Shown: piece after piece, positions 1 to 9,558 of the stretch
Numbering within the stretch: the stretch's first letter is position 1
Layout of the letters: every line of letters begins with the position of its first letter
DNA from: Moorena producens 3L
Lineage (GTDB): Bacteria; Cyanobacteriota; Cyanobacteriia; Cyanobacteriales; Coleofasciculaceae
Reading direction: 5' to 3'
DNA length: 64,000 nt
Assembly: GCF_000211815.1 (NCBI RefSeq)
Contig: NZ_GL890816.1
Span: forward strand, 42,499-106,498
Made by a program: the position numbers and the translations under genes
The notes under the pieces: model-generated
What the model saw: the letters and a program-made list of their open reading frames with translations, nothing else
What the model was told of the DNA's origin: nothing
Database searches by the model: none

Positions 1-240
1 AGGAAGTTATGGCAATAGTATCAAAGTATTACCAATAACTAATAATTTTTTTCATAAAATTTAACATAAGCAGTCTTGCTATAACTTCAGCCAATTCATT
101 GATATTACTAAGCTATTTGGCTTAATATTTAGGTATGAAAAGCTATTATTAATTTATTAATAATTTAGTCAATAGACATCTCCGACAAAGAATCTGAAAC
201 CCCGATCCTATCTAGGTGAAAACCTAATTTCTGGAGATGT
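1..240. other. AT-rich 3' flank with inverted repeat
   Basis: No gene is seen. The right part holds a perfect 10-bp inverted repeat (174-183 agacatctcc against 233-242 ggagatgtct) around a smaller hairpin (ctaggt-gaaa-accta). It overlaps the stop codon of the minus-strand oxidase gene, so it may end that transcript. No convincing T-run follows, so a terminator role is only possible. Confidence 0.35.
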
Positions 241-1362
241 CTAATCTTTAATTTTAACCAAACTAGAGTCAATATCCTTGACCTTAGTACAGCCACTTAA
301 GGCCATCGCTATATCCAATTCATCTCGTAACAATTGCAAGACATGGCGTACTCCAGCAACTCCTGCTACAGCTAATCCCCATAACACCGGACGACCTACC
401 AACACCGCTGATGCACCCAAGGCTAGGGCTTTGAGCACATCAGTACCTCGGCGGATACCCCCATCGATTAATACCGGTAGATGATTTCCCACGGCTGCGA
501 CCACTTCGGGTAAGGCATCGATAGACGCGATCGCACTATCCAATTGCCTACCCCCATGATTCGATACAATGATTCCTTTCGCTCCATGGTCCAATGCCTT
601 GAGAGCATCATCTCCTCGCAAAATGCCTTTGACTAACACCGGTAGAGTAGTGATCGATTGTAACCATTCCAGATCCCGCCAGGTCAGTGCTGGATCAATT
701 TGCTGGGCAAAATAGCTCAATAAACCCGATTCTCCTGCGGTTTTGGGAATTTCCAGACCAGTCATTGTCGCTAAATTAGCCAGTTCCATCCCTACCGGTA
801 GAGTAAATTGATTGCGTCGATCCCTTTCCCGACACCCCAACACTGGTGCATCTACGGTCAGACAAAGGGCACTAAAACCAGCTGCCTCCGCCCGTTCCAC
901 AAGTCTACGGGTGAGAGTGCGATCGCGATGGACATAAAGCTGAAACCATGAGGGATTTTTGATCTCGGATGTTGCCTCCTGCTTCTGTTGGCTCTGTTTG
1001 CCAGCTAGGGCTACAGCTTCTAACGGTTTGGTGGACATCGTACTCAACACCATGATTGCCCCTACCTCAGCTGCAGCCCTTGCTGTGGCCAATTCACCTT
1101 CTGGATTGGCCAGACATTGGAATGCCATGGGAGCAACCAGAATCGGTATGGGCAGAGACTGATCTAGGATTTGCGTGCTTAAATCTCGTTGACTAACATC
1201 CACCAACATCCGAGGACGAAGTTTTATCTGTTCAAACCCTGCACGATTCTCTCGCAGTGTTACTTCATCCCAAGCACCACTGGCGTAATAATCCAGTGCC
1301 ATGGGAGATAGATACTGCGGCGCTAGGGATTCGTACTCGAATAGATTAATTGGTTGATTCAA
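241..1362 (-). CDS. FMN-dependent alpha-hydroxy acid oxidase (lactate/glycolate oxidase family)
   Basis: This 373-residue enzyme belongs to the (S)-2-hydroxy acid oxidase family, TIM-barrel flavoproteins that oxidise L-lactate or glycolate to the keto acid with O2. The usual blocks are present in order: an N-terminal FMN region with PMAFQCLANPEGE, WFQLYVHRDR, LTVDAPVLGCRERDRRNQF, the catalytic-His motif SNHGGRQLD, and the phosphate-binding DGGIRRGTDVLKALALGA and VGRP. Length fits the family. A short Gln/Glu-rich insert (KQSQQKQEATSEIK) lies before WFQLYV and is unusual. Work on filamentous cyanobacteria describes L-lactate oxidases in this family, but lactate versus glycolate preference cannot be decided from the sequence. 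The gene stands alone, with a repeat-rich upstream spacer. Confidence 0.9.
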   Translation of the reverse strand: MNQPINLFEYESLAPQYLSPMALDYYASGAWDEVTLRENRAGFEQIKLRPRMLVDVSQRDLSTQILDQSLPIPILVAPMAFQCLANPEGELATARAAAEVGAIMVLSTMSTKPLEAVALAGKQSQQKQEATSEIKNPSWFQLYVHRDRTLTRRLVERAEAAGFSALCLTVDAPVLGCRERDRRNQFTLPVGMELANLATMTGLEIPKTAGESGLLSYFAQQIDPALTWRDLEWLQSITTLPVLVKGILRGDDALKALDHGAKGIIVSNHGGRQLDSAIASIDALPEVVAAVGNHLPVLIDGGIRRGTDVLKALALGASAVLVGRPVLWGLAVAGVAGVRHVLQLLRDELDIAMALSGCTKVKDIDSSLVKIKD

Positions 1363-1370
1363 GGTAGGTG

Positions 1371-1518
1371 TTTGGTTGAAGGTTGTTTGGTTGAAGGTTG
1401 AAGGTTATGAAGGTTTAAGGTTGAAGGTTGAAGGTTCAAGGTTGTTTGGTTGAAGGTTGTTTGGTTGAAGGTTCAAGGTTTAAGGTTTAAGGTTGAAGGT
1501 TCAAGGTTTAAGGTTGAA
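1371..1518. repeat. Short tandem repeat array (ggttgaa/ggtttaa/ggttgtttggttgaa)
   Basis: About 150 bp of imperfect 7-8-bp units (ggttgaa, ggttcaa, ggtttaa) with interspersed ggttgtttggttgaa units, immediately upstream of the oxidase start codon. This matches the short tandemly repeated sequences common in filamentous cyanobacteria. It is not a CRISPR: there are no spacers. Confidence 0.85.
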
Positions 1519-1842
1519 TGGTGAATTCCAAATTCTAAATTCTAAATTCTACATTCTTAATTCAAAAATGTTGTTCGCCTTTGGCGTTCGGTGTAGGTTA
1601 AATGGACATCTGGCACCATTCTGAGTAAGGCACCTGAACGGCTGCGGGACTAATTATACAGGCTTTTAGATCCAGTCCACAGGAGAATGGCAAAGAGACT
1701 ATAAATAGCCCAGAAGCCAGAAGGGGTCGGATTTCTGCTTTATTTATCTAAATTTGTTTTAGTCTTGACAATCAAAAAAAGAAAGATAATATGAAGACTA
1801 AGGATAAATAGATATAAGACGAAAGAAAGCCTGAAATTGTTT
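1519..1842. other. Intergenic region without gene
   Basis: A tandem aaattct run (about 1524-1550) is followed by a gcctttggcgttcggtgtagg segment that recurs near 13388-13420. I see no coding sequence. The region separates the divergent oxidase and pst transcripts. Confidence 0.4.
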
Positions 1843-1883
1843 CTTAAACAAGGATTAACCTAAATTTAACTAAACCTTACGCG
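1843..1883 (+). promoter_or_regulatory. Pho box upstream of pstS
   Basis: Four 8-bp units spaced by exactly 3 bp: cttaaaca (1843), attaacct (1854), tttaacta (1865) and cttacgcg (1876). The known cyanobacterial Pho box is a set of CTTAACCT-like octamers at 11-bp periodicity bound by SphR/PhoB-type regulators. The match and the position about 90-125 bp before pstS support phosphate control. The fourth unit is weak. Confidence 0.75.
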
Positions 1884-1968
1884 ATTACTTACCATTACTT
1901 AGTAATCGCTCTATAGTCTTGACCAAGTGTGGATTGCGACACCCTAACATTGCTGGGAGTTTTTTACA

Positions 1969-2922
1969 GTGGTCAAGGCGATGAATTTCAAGAAAAATAG
2001 CTGGAAGCTAGCTGGCTTGTTTGCCCTAGTAGCCTCAACTGTTGCGTTAGTGGCACCAACAGTTAACTCTCAAGGTAGACCCACTGTCAGAATTGATGGG
2101 TCTAGCACCGTTTACCCAATTACTGAAGCAGTAGCGGAAGAGTTTCAGGATCTCAAGAAAAATGGGGTACGAGTAACCGTTGGTATTTCTGGAACTGGTG
2201 GCGGTTTTAAGAAATTCTGCAAAGGTGAAACCGACATCTCTGACGCTTCTCGACCAATTAAGGACAAAGAGAAGGCACTGTGTGCTGAAAATGGCATTGA
2301 GTATATGGCCATTCCAGTGGCATACGATGCCATTACCGTCGTAGTCAATAAAGGCAATACTGCGGTTACAGACATTAAAGTTGAAGAACTCAATAAAATC
2401 TGGAAGCCTGAATCTGAGGGGACTGTAACCAAATGGAGTCAAGTAAATTCCGCTTGGCCAGACCTGCCCCTAGTTCTGTACGGTCCTGGTGCAGACTCCG
2501 GAACCTTTGACTACTTCACCAAAAAGGTTAACGGCAAGTCTGGTGCTAGCCGCACCGATTACACCCCTAGTGAAGATGACAACGTTTTGGTTCAAGGTGT
2601 AGAAACGGATCGAAGAGCCCTGGCATACTTCGGTCTTTCCTACTACCTAGAAAACCAAGACAAGCTGAAGGCTGTTGCTATCAATGGGGTGACGCCTTCT
2701 CTGACAACGGTACGTAACGGGACTTACACGCCCCTATCCCGACCAATCTTCATCTATGTCAACAAAAACGCTGTTAAGCGTACGGAGGTAAGTGAGTTTG
2801 TGACCTATTACCTCCAAAATGCTGAGCGATTAGTCACTGAGGTTAAGTCGGTGCCTCTATCTTCTGCAGACTATGCCAAATCCCTCGCAGAGTTAGAGGT
2901 TCTAGTCGGTAGCGGTAACTAA
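1969..2922 (+). CDS. pstS: Phosphate ABC transporter substrate-binding protein PstS/SphX
   Basis: A 317-residue periplasmic phosphate-binding protein of the high-affinity Pst system. It has an N-terminal signal peptide (KNSWKLAGLFALVASTVALVAP). The phosphate-binding blocks SSTVYPITEAVAEEF, GISGTGGGFKKFCKGETDISDASRP and GADSGTFDYFT are typical of the cyanobacterial PstS/SphX type. I keep the GTG start at 1969 because GGGAG lies about 10 bp before it; an in-frame ATG at 1981 has AAGG only 2 bp away and is less likely. It leads the pst genes, follows a Pho box, and is separated from pstC by 415 bp that include a strong hairpin, which fits the usual excess of binding protein over permease. Confidence 0.93.
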   Translation: MVKAMNFKKNSWKLAGLFALVASTVALVAPTVNSQGRPTVRIDGSSTVYPITEAVAEEFQDLKKNGVRVTVGISGTGGGFKKFCKGETDISDASRPIKDKEKALCAENGIEYMAIPVAYDAITVVVNKGNTAVTDIKVEELNKIWKPESEGTVTKWSQVNSAWPDLPLVLYGPGADSGTFDYFTKKVNGKSGASRTDYTPSEDDNVLVQGVETDRRALAYFGLSYYLENQDKLKAVAINGVTPSLTTVRNGTYTPLSRPIFIYVNKNAVKRTEVSEFVTYYLQNAERLVTEVKSVPLSSADYAKSLAELEVLVGSGN

Positions 2923-2967
2923 GCCTAGAACTGAATCTAACCTAGAGGACTTAATTGGTTTAATCTC

Positions 2968-3011
2968 GTCAAGAGCGATTAGTAGTAGAATTATCAATCA
3001 TCGCTCTTGAC
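2968..3011 (+). terminator. 12-bp perfect hairpin after pstS
   Basis: gtcaagagcgat (2968-2979) pairs perfectly with atcgctcttgac (3000-3011) across a 20-nt loop, 45 bp after the pstS stop. No T-run follows. It could be a partial terminator or an mRNA-stabilising 3' hairpin that raises pstS over pstCAB. Confidence 0.5.
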
Positions 3012-3054
3012 TTATGTTGAAAAGAGTCCTAAGTTCTCAGTTAAGAGTTCTCAG

Positions 3055-3319
3055 GTAAGCATTCAGGCGTCAGCTGTCAGCGGTCAGCTGAAAATAAACT
3101 TTGTTACCGTAGTGTGCGCATCGCGCAAACAGAAAAATATAATAGTTCGAGATTAATCAGAATTAAAAGTCTGGGGATTTGCCCATCTAACGCATATGCT
3201 GATAGCTGATAGCTGTTCGCGTAGCGTGCGCGTAGCGCTTAAGCTGTTCGCTGATAGCTGTTCGCGTAGCGTGCGCGTAGCGCTTAAGCTGTTCGCTGAT
3301 AACTGATAGCTGATAGCTG
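3055..3319. repeat. MITE-like element, truncated copy, with 45-bp tandem duplication
   Basis: Starts with the family end gtaagcattcag and contains the internal block tagttcgagatt...agtctggggatttgcccatct shared with the copies at 8925 and 17494. A 45-bp unit (gctgatagctgttcgcgtagcg...) is then repeated twice in tandem (about 3210 and 3255). The matching right end gctgaatgcttac is missing, so the copy is incomplete. It fills the pstS-pstC spacer. Confidence 0.7.
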
Positions 3320-3337
3320 CCTTAAAACAATACTTTT

Positions 3338-4279
3338 ATGACCGATTTTATGACCGAAAAACTGATCCGACTTAACCAGACCAAACGCCTCTCACCAACA
3401 TTAATTCGCAATTTGCGAGAACGGGGGATTGAAATACTATTGTTTTTGGCGGCATTGTCTTCCGTCGCCACTATGGCAGCAATAATCTTTTTCCTGCTTA
3501 GGGAATCTCTGGCATTTTTCAAGGAAGTTTCATTAATTGATTTCCTTACTGATACCAAATGGACACCGATGTTTCTGGAGAAACACTACGGAATTTTGCC
3601 ATTGATATCAGGAACCCTAGTAACCGCTACGACTGCTCTCCTACTTGCTATCCCGACCGGAACTATTGCTGCGATTTACCTAAGTGAATTTGCTCCTCCT
3701 ACATTACGAGAAATAATTAAACCAGGTTTGGAACTTTTAGCAGCAATTCCTACAGTAGTTTATGGTTATTTTGCCCTGCTGGTAGTTAGCCCTCTTCTGC
3801 GCAATATTTTTACTGAATTGCCAGTTTTTAATATGCTAAGTGCCGGTCTAGTCATGGGTTTGATGATTATTCCCTTTATTAGTTCCATTAGTGAAGATGC
3901 CATGCGAGCGGTTCCGGTAGAGTTACGGGAAGGGTCTTATGCTATGGGAGCAACTCGGTTACAGACAGCATGGAACGTGGTGTTTCCTGCTGCTATTTCC
4001 GGCATTGCCTCATCCTACATCCTAGGAACATCAAGGGCTGTAGGGGAAACGATGATTGTTGCGATCGCAGCGGGCTTACAACCCAAGATCGCTTGGAATC
4101 CCCTGGACCAAGCCGCTACAATCACTGCTTACATCGTCCAGGTAAGTCTTGGGGATTTGCCTCATGGTACTCTAGAATACCAGACCATTTTTGCGGCTGG
4201 ACTAACCTTAGTCTTAATGACTCTAGTCCTAAACATCATTGGACATTTCTTAGCTAAGCGTTATCGAGAAATTTATTAG
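3338..4279 (+). CDS. pstC: Phosphate ABC transporter permease PstC
   Basis: A 313-residue inner-membrane subunit of the Pst phosphate importer. It shows about six hydrophobic helices, the PstC-type block AAIPTVVYGYFALLVVSP, and the EAA loop REGSYAMGATRLQTAWNVVFPAA that docks onto the ATPase. Length is normal. It is followed 96 bp later by pstA. A second in-frame ATG lies 5 codons in; either could be used. Confidence 0.93.
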   Translation: MTDFMTEKLIRLNQTKRLSPTLIRNLRERGIEILLFLAALSSVATMAAIIFFLLRESLAFFKEVSLIDFLTDTKWTPMFLEKHYGILPLISGTLVTATTALLLAIPTGTIAAIYLSEFAPPTLREIIKPGLELLAAIPTVVYGYFALLVVSPLLRNIFTELPVFNMLSAGLVMGLMIIPFISSISEDAMRAVPVELREGSYAMGATRLQTAWNVVFPAAISGIASSYILGTSRAVGETMIVAIAAGLQPKIAWNPLDQAATITAYIVQVSLGDLPHGTLEYQTIFAAGLTLVLMTLVLNIIGHFLAKRYREIY

Positions 4280-4375
4280 TATAGCGATTTTAAATTGGGT
4301 GAAGTACATAATGTTTTGATTTTAGTGATTATCCATCAATCCTAGTTTCACATCTAATAGTAAAACGCTATATAA

Positions 4376-5338
4376 ATGTCACAAGAAAATTTACTTACAA
4401 TTCGAGAAGATATAAATCGCCGTAAGCTTATTAATCAGATTTTTGCCATCGTTGGTTTGGTAGTTATTCTGGTCGCTATATTTATCTTGCTGGGGTTAAT
4501 CATCTATATGGTAAAATCAGGGATATCCCGGATTTCACCAGAGTTTTTTACATCGTTTCCTAGTCGTAGAGCAGAAAAAGCGGGGATTATGTCGGCCTGG
4601 GTAGGCACTAGTCTGGTGATGTTAGTGACCGCCTTAGCTGCAGTGCCCATTGGTGTAGCTTCAGGAATTTATTTAGAAGAATATTCCCGAAAAAACTTGC
4701 TAGCGGATTTCATTGAAATTAATGTCACGAATTTGGCAGGAGTTCCCTCCATTGTCTATGGTTTATTAGCCTTGGGCTTATTCGTCTATGAGTTAAATTT
4801 AGGTCGAAGCATTCTCTCAGCAGGTTTGACCTTAGCGTTGTTAATTCTGCCAGTGGTGATTGTCACCACAAGAGAGGCACTGCGGGCAATTCCTAATCAT
4901 CTCCGGGAGGCTGCTTATGCCCTGGGAGCCAGTAAGTGGCAAATGATTTGGGATCATGTTTTGCCCTATTCCTTTGGTAGTATTCTTACAGGCGTAATCA
5001 TTGGTTTATCTCGGGCAATTGGAGAAACTGCTCCTGTGGTTACCATTGGTGCTCTAGTATTTATTCGCTTTTTGCCAGATTCTCCATTAAACAGCGCATT
5101 TCCTTATATTCCCTTTCAGGGTGAATTTCCCTATCTAAACTTACAGCAGCTATTTGCATGGGTTCAAGCTGAATTCACAGTTATGCCGATTCAGATGTTT
5201 ACCTGGGTATCTAGACCTGAACGGGCATTTGAGGCAAATGCTGCTGCAGCCGGTACAGTCTTGATTGCTATGACCCTGGCTATGAATGGTATTGCTATTT
5301 ATCTACGCTATCGCTTCCGTAAAGGTCTAAAATGGTAG
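4376..5338 (+). CDS. pstA: Phosphate ABC transporter permease PstA
   Basis: A 320-residue membrane permease partner of PstC. It has a hydrophobic first helix (about residues 21-48), the family block NLAGVPSIVYGLLALGLFVY, and the EAA loop LREAAYALGASKWQMIWDHVLP. The stop codon overlaps the pstB start by 7 nt (atggtag), a sign of translational coupling. Confidence 0.93.
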   Translation: MSQENLLTIREDINRRKLINQIFAIVGLVVILVAIFILLGLIIYMVKSGISRISPEFFTSFPSRRAEKAGIMSAWVGTSLVMLVTALAAVPIGVASGIYLEEYSRKNLLADFIEINVTNLAGVPSIVYGLLALGLFVYELNLGRSILSAGLTLALLILPVVIVTTREALRAIPNHLREAAYALGASKWQMIWDHVLPYSFGSILTGVIIGLSRAIGETAPVVTIGALVFIRFLPDSPLNSAFPYIPFQGEFPYLNLQQLFAWVQAEFTVMPIQMFTWVSRPERAFEANAAAAGTVLIAMTLAMNGIAIYLRYRFRKGLKW

Positions 5339-6132
5339 AGAAACTATCTGATAAATTATCCGACTCAACCATTAGTAACGCCAAAGCTGAGGTGGATAAC
5401 CTCAGTTTTTACTATGGTTCATTTAAAGCTCTCAAAAGTATTAGTTTAGTGGTGCCAGAAAAACAAGTAACCGCCCTAATTGGACCATCAGGGTGTGGCA
5501 AAACCACTTTACTGCGATGCTTCAATCGTATGCATGACCTTTATCCTGGTAATCGCTACGAAGGAGCAATCTGGCTCGACTCCGATGTCAACATTTTAGG
5601 TAAGAAAATTGACCCGATAGAAGTGCGGATGCGGATTAGCATGGTATTCCAAAAGCCTAATCCTTTTCCTAAATCAATTTATGATAATGTTGCCTATGGG
5701 TTGCGAGTGCGCGGTGAAAATAGGCGTCGTGTGATTGAAGACAAAATGGAGAAAGCCTTGCGGGGAGCGGCTTTGTGGGATGAAGTAAAAGACCGCCTCT
5801 ATGACTCAGCCTATAACCTATCTGGAGGTCAACAACAACGTCTTTGTATTGCCCGGGCTTTAGTGGCTGACCCAGAGATTATTTTATTCGATGAACCCAC
5901 CTCTGCCCTTGACCCTATTGCTACTTCCAGCATTGAAGAATTAATCGCTGAGCTGAAGAAACAGGTCACAATTTTGATTGTGACTCACAGCATGCAACAG
6001 GCAGCAAGGATATCGGATTATACCGCGTTTATGTACTTAGGGGCAATGATGGAGTTTGGGGAGACTAGGCAAATCTTTGAACGACCCGCGAACTCACAGA
6101 CAGAAGCTTATATTAGCGGACGCATTGGTTAG
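5332..6132 (+). CDS. pstB: Phosphate ABC transporter ATPase PstB
   Basis: A 266-residue ATPase that powers phosphate import. The Walker A motif is GPSGCGKTT, the Q-loop is VFQKPNPFPKS (PstB-type), the signature is LSGGQQQRLCIARAL, Walker B is IILFDEPTSALD, and the switch His is in VTHSMQQA. The length is normal for PstB. It starts inside the pstA stop. No phoU follows, and no two-component regulator lies nearby. Confidence 0.95.
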   Translation: MVEKLSDKLSDSTISNAKAEVDNLSFYYGSFKALKSISLVVPEKQVTALIGPSGCGKTTLLRCFNRMHDLYPGNRYEGAIWLDSDVNILGKKIDPIEVRMRISMVFQKPNPFPKSIYDNVAYGLRVRGENRRRVIEDKMEKALRGAALWDEVKDRLYDSAYNLSGGQQQRLCIARALVADPEIILFDEPTSALDPIATSSIEELIAELKKQVTILIVTHSMQQAARISDYTAFMYLGAMMEFGETRQIFERPANSQTEAYISGRIG

Positions 6133-6398
6133 AACCTCAGCGTTGCTTAATAATGGAGTTTTGTGGAATAGGCATCTTGCCTGTTCCTTGATATTTTGGG
6201 GCGGGCAGGATGCCCACTCTACTCCTATTCATTCTTTGACTGACGCAACGCCAAAAACTCAGCAGGCTCCGGTGAGGGGATTAGCGATTAGCCCGAAGGG
6301 CTACGCTACGCGATCGCATATCGTAAACCCTTGTCAAACATCCTGCTTCCTTAAAAAATTGCTATAATTTTCGGTTGATTCCCAGTTTGAGGTCAACC
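6133..6398. other. Spacer with palindromic gcgtagcg-type repeat
   Basis: No gene is seen. The segment 6282-6320 (tagcccgaagggctacgctacgcgatcgc) is a palindromic repeat found inverted at 14365-14405. An ORF running from pstB out of frame through this area is a shadow. Confidence 0.4.
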
Positions 6399-7300
6399 TT
6401 GAAAACTGTTGCTGTCTTTTTTGAGGAAGCAGGCACCTTTTCCTACCCATTTAATAAAAAAAGTACATACGACACATTGCCCAACTTGGTGAAGCAATAG
6501 AAGCCTTTGGTGCCAATTTTCGTGTTGTTCGTCACCAATCTTCTTATCTAGGGTCAGGACAATTTTCCCAGAGTTGGGAATTACGAGATGGACAAGTTAT
6601 AGAAACCGGTCCTATCAAAGCTGATGTCATTTTCGATAAAGGATTGTTTAGCTCTGATGGAACTATCCCAGTTCTTAACTGTCAGGAAATTAACGAAATT
6701 TGCACCAACAAATATAAAACCTTTCAGCTGTTCAGTGACTATTCTCCCCAAACCTATCTTGTTAACACCAAAGAAGAGTTTATTGAGGCACTCAAAACTA
6801 TACCAGGACAATATAAAGTTGTCAAGCCAGTAGATGGTCTTGAAGCCAGAAATGTCCACATTGGAGACGATGAGTTCTTAAAGAAGCAACATTGCCCCTA
6901 TCCCTTCTTAGTCCAAGAGTTTCTCGATTCACGCTCAGGTATACCCGGTATTGTTGATGGTGTCCATGACTTTCGTGTAGCACTCCTCAACGGGGAAATT
7001 CTTCACTCTATAGTACGTACTCCAGCTTCAGGAAAATTAGTAGCATCCGTGACTGAAGGAGGCGAGATGCGTGTTGTAGAAATAGAACTCATCCCTAGCA
7101 CTGTCTTAGAGCTAGTTGAACAAATTGAAAAACATATGGTACAGTACGGTAACCGATTTTATGGCATTGATATTGCCCTAGTTAACGGTCAACCGAAAAT
7201 CATCGAGCTTAATTCTCGTGTTAGCATTTGGGACAATCAACAACATGAAGTATTCGCTAGCACGAAGAGAAAACTTGCCGAGGTTTTAGTAGCACTCTGA
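6399..7300 (+). pseudogene. ATP-grasp family ligase, frameshifted in a poly-A run
   Basis: The downstream 218-residue reading frame (from 6644, open from about 6461) is an ATP-grasp C-terminal half: KVVKPVDGLEARNVHI, PFLVQEFLD, a VHDFRVALLNGEI core, and FYGIDIALVNGQPKIIELNSR with the metal-binding E and N. The missing N-terminus lies upstream in another frame: a TTG at 6399 (GAGG 6 bp before) gives KTVAVFFEEAGTFSYPFNKK. The frames join if the seven A at 6456-6462 are read as eight (KKKYIRHIAQLGEAIEAFGA). The whole product would be about 300 residues. It is either a sequencing error in the homopolymer or a true frameshift. It lies 185 bp upstream of a PLP decarboxylase on the same strand, so the two may work together. 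Substrates are unknown. Confidence 0.7.
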
Positions 7301-7485
7301 TAGTTGGGTAGGGTGCTTGATAAGACGGGCGATCCCTCATTTTATGCGTAGTCGTCACCGTTGGGACAGAACGCCCGAAAATTGTAACGGGCAAGATGCC
7401 CATTCCACCCACCGGGTCAAACTGCTTTTAGGATATGCACCCTTATCAATTCCACCAAATATCTAATTATACCAAATAATAAATT

Positions 7486-8898
7486 ATGATCGAGTTTGAA
7501 AAAATAATCAACTTAACTGTTGATAAACTCCTTAAGTATTTGCAGGAAAATAAAAATACCGATACCAAGGTAATAGATTACAAAAGCCCTCAAACCCTTA
7601 AGGAAAAACTCGATTTAAGCTTACCGGAAAACGGAGTTCCCTTAGCCGATTTAATTCCGATTATTGAATCATACCTCGATCACAGCGTGCGGACTAGTAG
7701 CCACAAGTTTTTTAACCAGCTTTGGGGTGGATTTGAGATAACTGGATTATTAGCAGAAATGGTAACTAGTACTGCTAATACTTCTATGTATACCTATGAA
7801 GTTGCTCCAGTCGCCACGCTGATAGAGATTAAATTGATTGAGGCTCTCAACGACTTGATCGGTTTTCCTCAAGGTGAGGGGTTGATGGTGACAGGAGGGA
7901 GTAATGCTAATCTGATCGCCATGCTTTGTGGGCGACACAAACTCCTACCCGAAGCCAAAAACAAGGGATTGGGAAATCACCAGCTCGTAGCATTCATCTC
8001 AGATCAGGCCCACTATTCCTTTTTCAAAGCAGCAAATTTGTTGGGCATGGGCATAGACAATGTAGTTAAAGTCAAATCCGATCACGATCAGCGCATGTGC
8101 CCGCAACAATTAGAAGCTGCTATTCAACAAAGCCTAAGGGAAGGAAAAACACCTTTCTTTGTTACAGCGACTGCGGGCACTACCGTTGCCGGTGCATTCG
8201 ATCCGTTGCTCTCAATTTCAGAAATTACCAGCAAATATGGACTCTGGCTACATGTGGATGGGTCTTGGGGTGCTCCGGTTTTATTCAGCAACCAGCACAA
8301 GCACCTGTTACAAGGTAGCTCCTTAGCAGATTCGTTTACTTGGGATGCTCACAAACTTATGGGGGTGCCGTTGATTTGTTCAGCTATTCTGGTTAAACAA
8401 CCAGGGACTTTATTGGAGGCTTGTTCTAGTCAAGGTACTCACTATATCTTCCACGATGATGAAGATAGTGCCTATAATCTCGGAGCTATGTCCTTGCAGT
8501 GTGGGCGGAAAGTAGATGCCCTTAAGCTGTGGCTAGCCTGGAAATACTACGGCAAAAGTGGTTATGAAGCACGGGTTGACCGCTTGTTTGAACTCGCTAG
8601 CTACGCGGCGGATTATATTCGCAGTTGTGAGAAATTACAATTGATAGTTCAACCAACATTTTTGAATATCTGTTTTCGCTATAATCCCAGAGATAACAGT
8701 CTGTCTAATCATGGTTTAGATCAGCTTAATCTGGAAATACGTGATCAATTAATGCGCTCCGGTCAAGCATTAGTCAATTACTCTCACTATCAAGAACAGA
8801 TTCTAATTCGCTTCATTCTCAGCAACCCAAATATTAACGAAGCTGATCTAGATAGCTTTTTTGCTAACTTTATCAAAATTGGCGATAGTTTATCCTAG
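7486..8898 (+). CDS. PLP-dependent decarboxylase of the glutamate/cysteine-sulfinate decarboxylase family
   Basis: This 470-residue group II PLP decarboxylase resembles animal GAD/CSAD/GADL1 more than bacterial GadB. It has TGGSNANLIAMLCGR, the PLP-stacking and binding segment FISDQAHYSF, LHVDGSWGAPVLFS, the PLP-lysine in WDAHKLMGVPL (K290), and the CSAD/GAD-like QCGRKVDALKLWLAWK and FLNICFRY blocks. Likely substrates are cysteine sulfinate, aspartate or glutamate, giving hypotaurine, beta-alanine or GABA. The sequence alone does not choose. It follows the ATP-grasp gene, and a cysteine-dioxygenase-like gene lies 9 kb away, which makes cysteine sulfinate plausible (inference). Confidence 0.85.
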   Translation: MIEFEKIINLTVDKLLKYLQENKNTDTKVIDYKSPQTLKEKLDLSLPENGVPLADLIPIIESYLDHSVRTSSHKFFNQLWGGFEITGLLAEMVTSTANTSMYTYEVAPVATLIEIKLIEALNDLIGFPQGEGLMVTGGSNANLIAMLCGRHKLLPEAKNKGLGNHQLVAFISDQAHYSFFKAANLLGMGIDNVVKVKSDHDQRMCPQQLEAAIQQSLREGKTPFFVTATAGTTVAGAFDPLLSISEITSKYGLWLHVDGSWGAPVLFSNQHKHLLQGSSLADSFTWDAHKLMGVPLICSAILVKQPGTLLEACSSQGTHYIFHDDEDSAYNLGAMSLQCGRKVDALKLWLAWKYYGKSGYEARVDRLFELASYAADYIRSCEKLQLIVQPTFLNICFRYNPRDNSLSNHGLDQLNLEIRDQLMRSGQALVNYSHYQEQILIRFILSNPNINEADLDSFFANFIKIGDSLS

Positions 8899-8924
8899 CA
8901 GTAGTCGTTTTAGGCGATTGAAAT

Positions 8925-9216
8925 GTAAGCATTCAGCCGTCAGCTGTCAGCCGTTGGCCTTGGCCTTTGGGCCACCCTACGCGAATGGCCACGCTACTTG
9001 AGGTGCCTAATGCTTAAAATAAACATCAAAAAATAAACATCAAACGGGAGAATTGAATAGTTCGAGATTTTACAACATTGAAAGTCTGGGGATTTGCCCA
9101 TCTAAGCATATGTCCTAGGCGCAAGCTACTCGAACAGCAGTCAGCCATTGGACTTTGGCCTTTGGCCAAGCCTGCCCATAAGCTGATAGCTGATACGCGA
9201 CACGCTGAATGCTTAC
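8925..9216. repeat. MITE-like element, copy A
   Basis: 292-bp element with ends gtaagcattcagccgtcag and cgctgaatgcttac in inverted orientation. The middle has tagttcgagatttt...ttgaaagtctggggatttgcccatcta, shared with the elements at 3055 and 17494. No transposase is encoded. Confidence 0.75.
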
Positions 9217-9352
9217 ATAAAAACAAAAAAAAGCTGACGAATCTATAAACGAACGCCAGCATCTAAATTGTAAAGGTGTAAAAATCAGGTAGAGAATGGG
9301 AAAGATAAAATGTCTTATCTCATTCTGCTGTCTTGTCTAAACAAACATAGTC

Positions 9353-9535
9353 GTAAGCATTCAGCCGTCAGCTATCAGTTATCAGCTATCAGCTAACAAC
9401 CTACGCCCACGCTACTTGAAGTGCTCAAGGTCTGAGGCCATGCTAAGCGAATAGTTTATGCCCATAGCTTAGGCTACTCATGGTGCTTGTGAATAAAATA
9501 AGCTGACGGCTGACGGCTGATAGCTGAATGCTTAC
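9353..9535. repeat. MITE-like element, copy B
   Basis: 183-bp element with well-paired ends (gtaagcattcagccgtcagc at 9353 and gacggctgatagctgaatgcttac ending 9535). The interior contains gctacttgaagtgct-type sequence common to other copies. It lies just after the phoX stop. Confidence 0.75.
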
Positions 9536-9558
9536 CATTAGTCTAAACCAACATTAGT

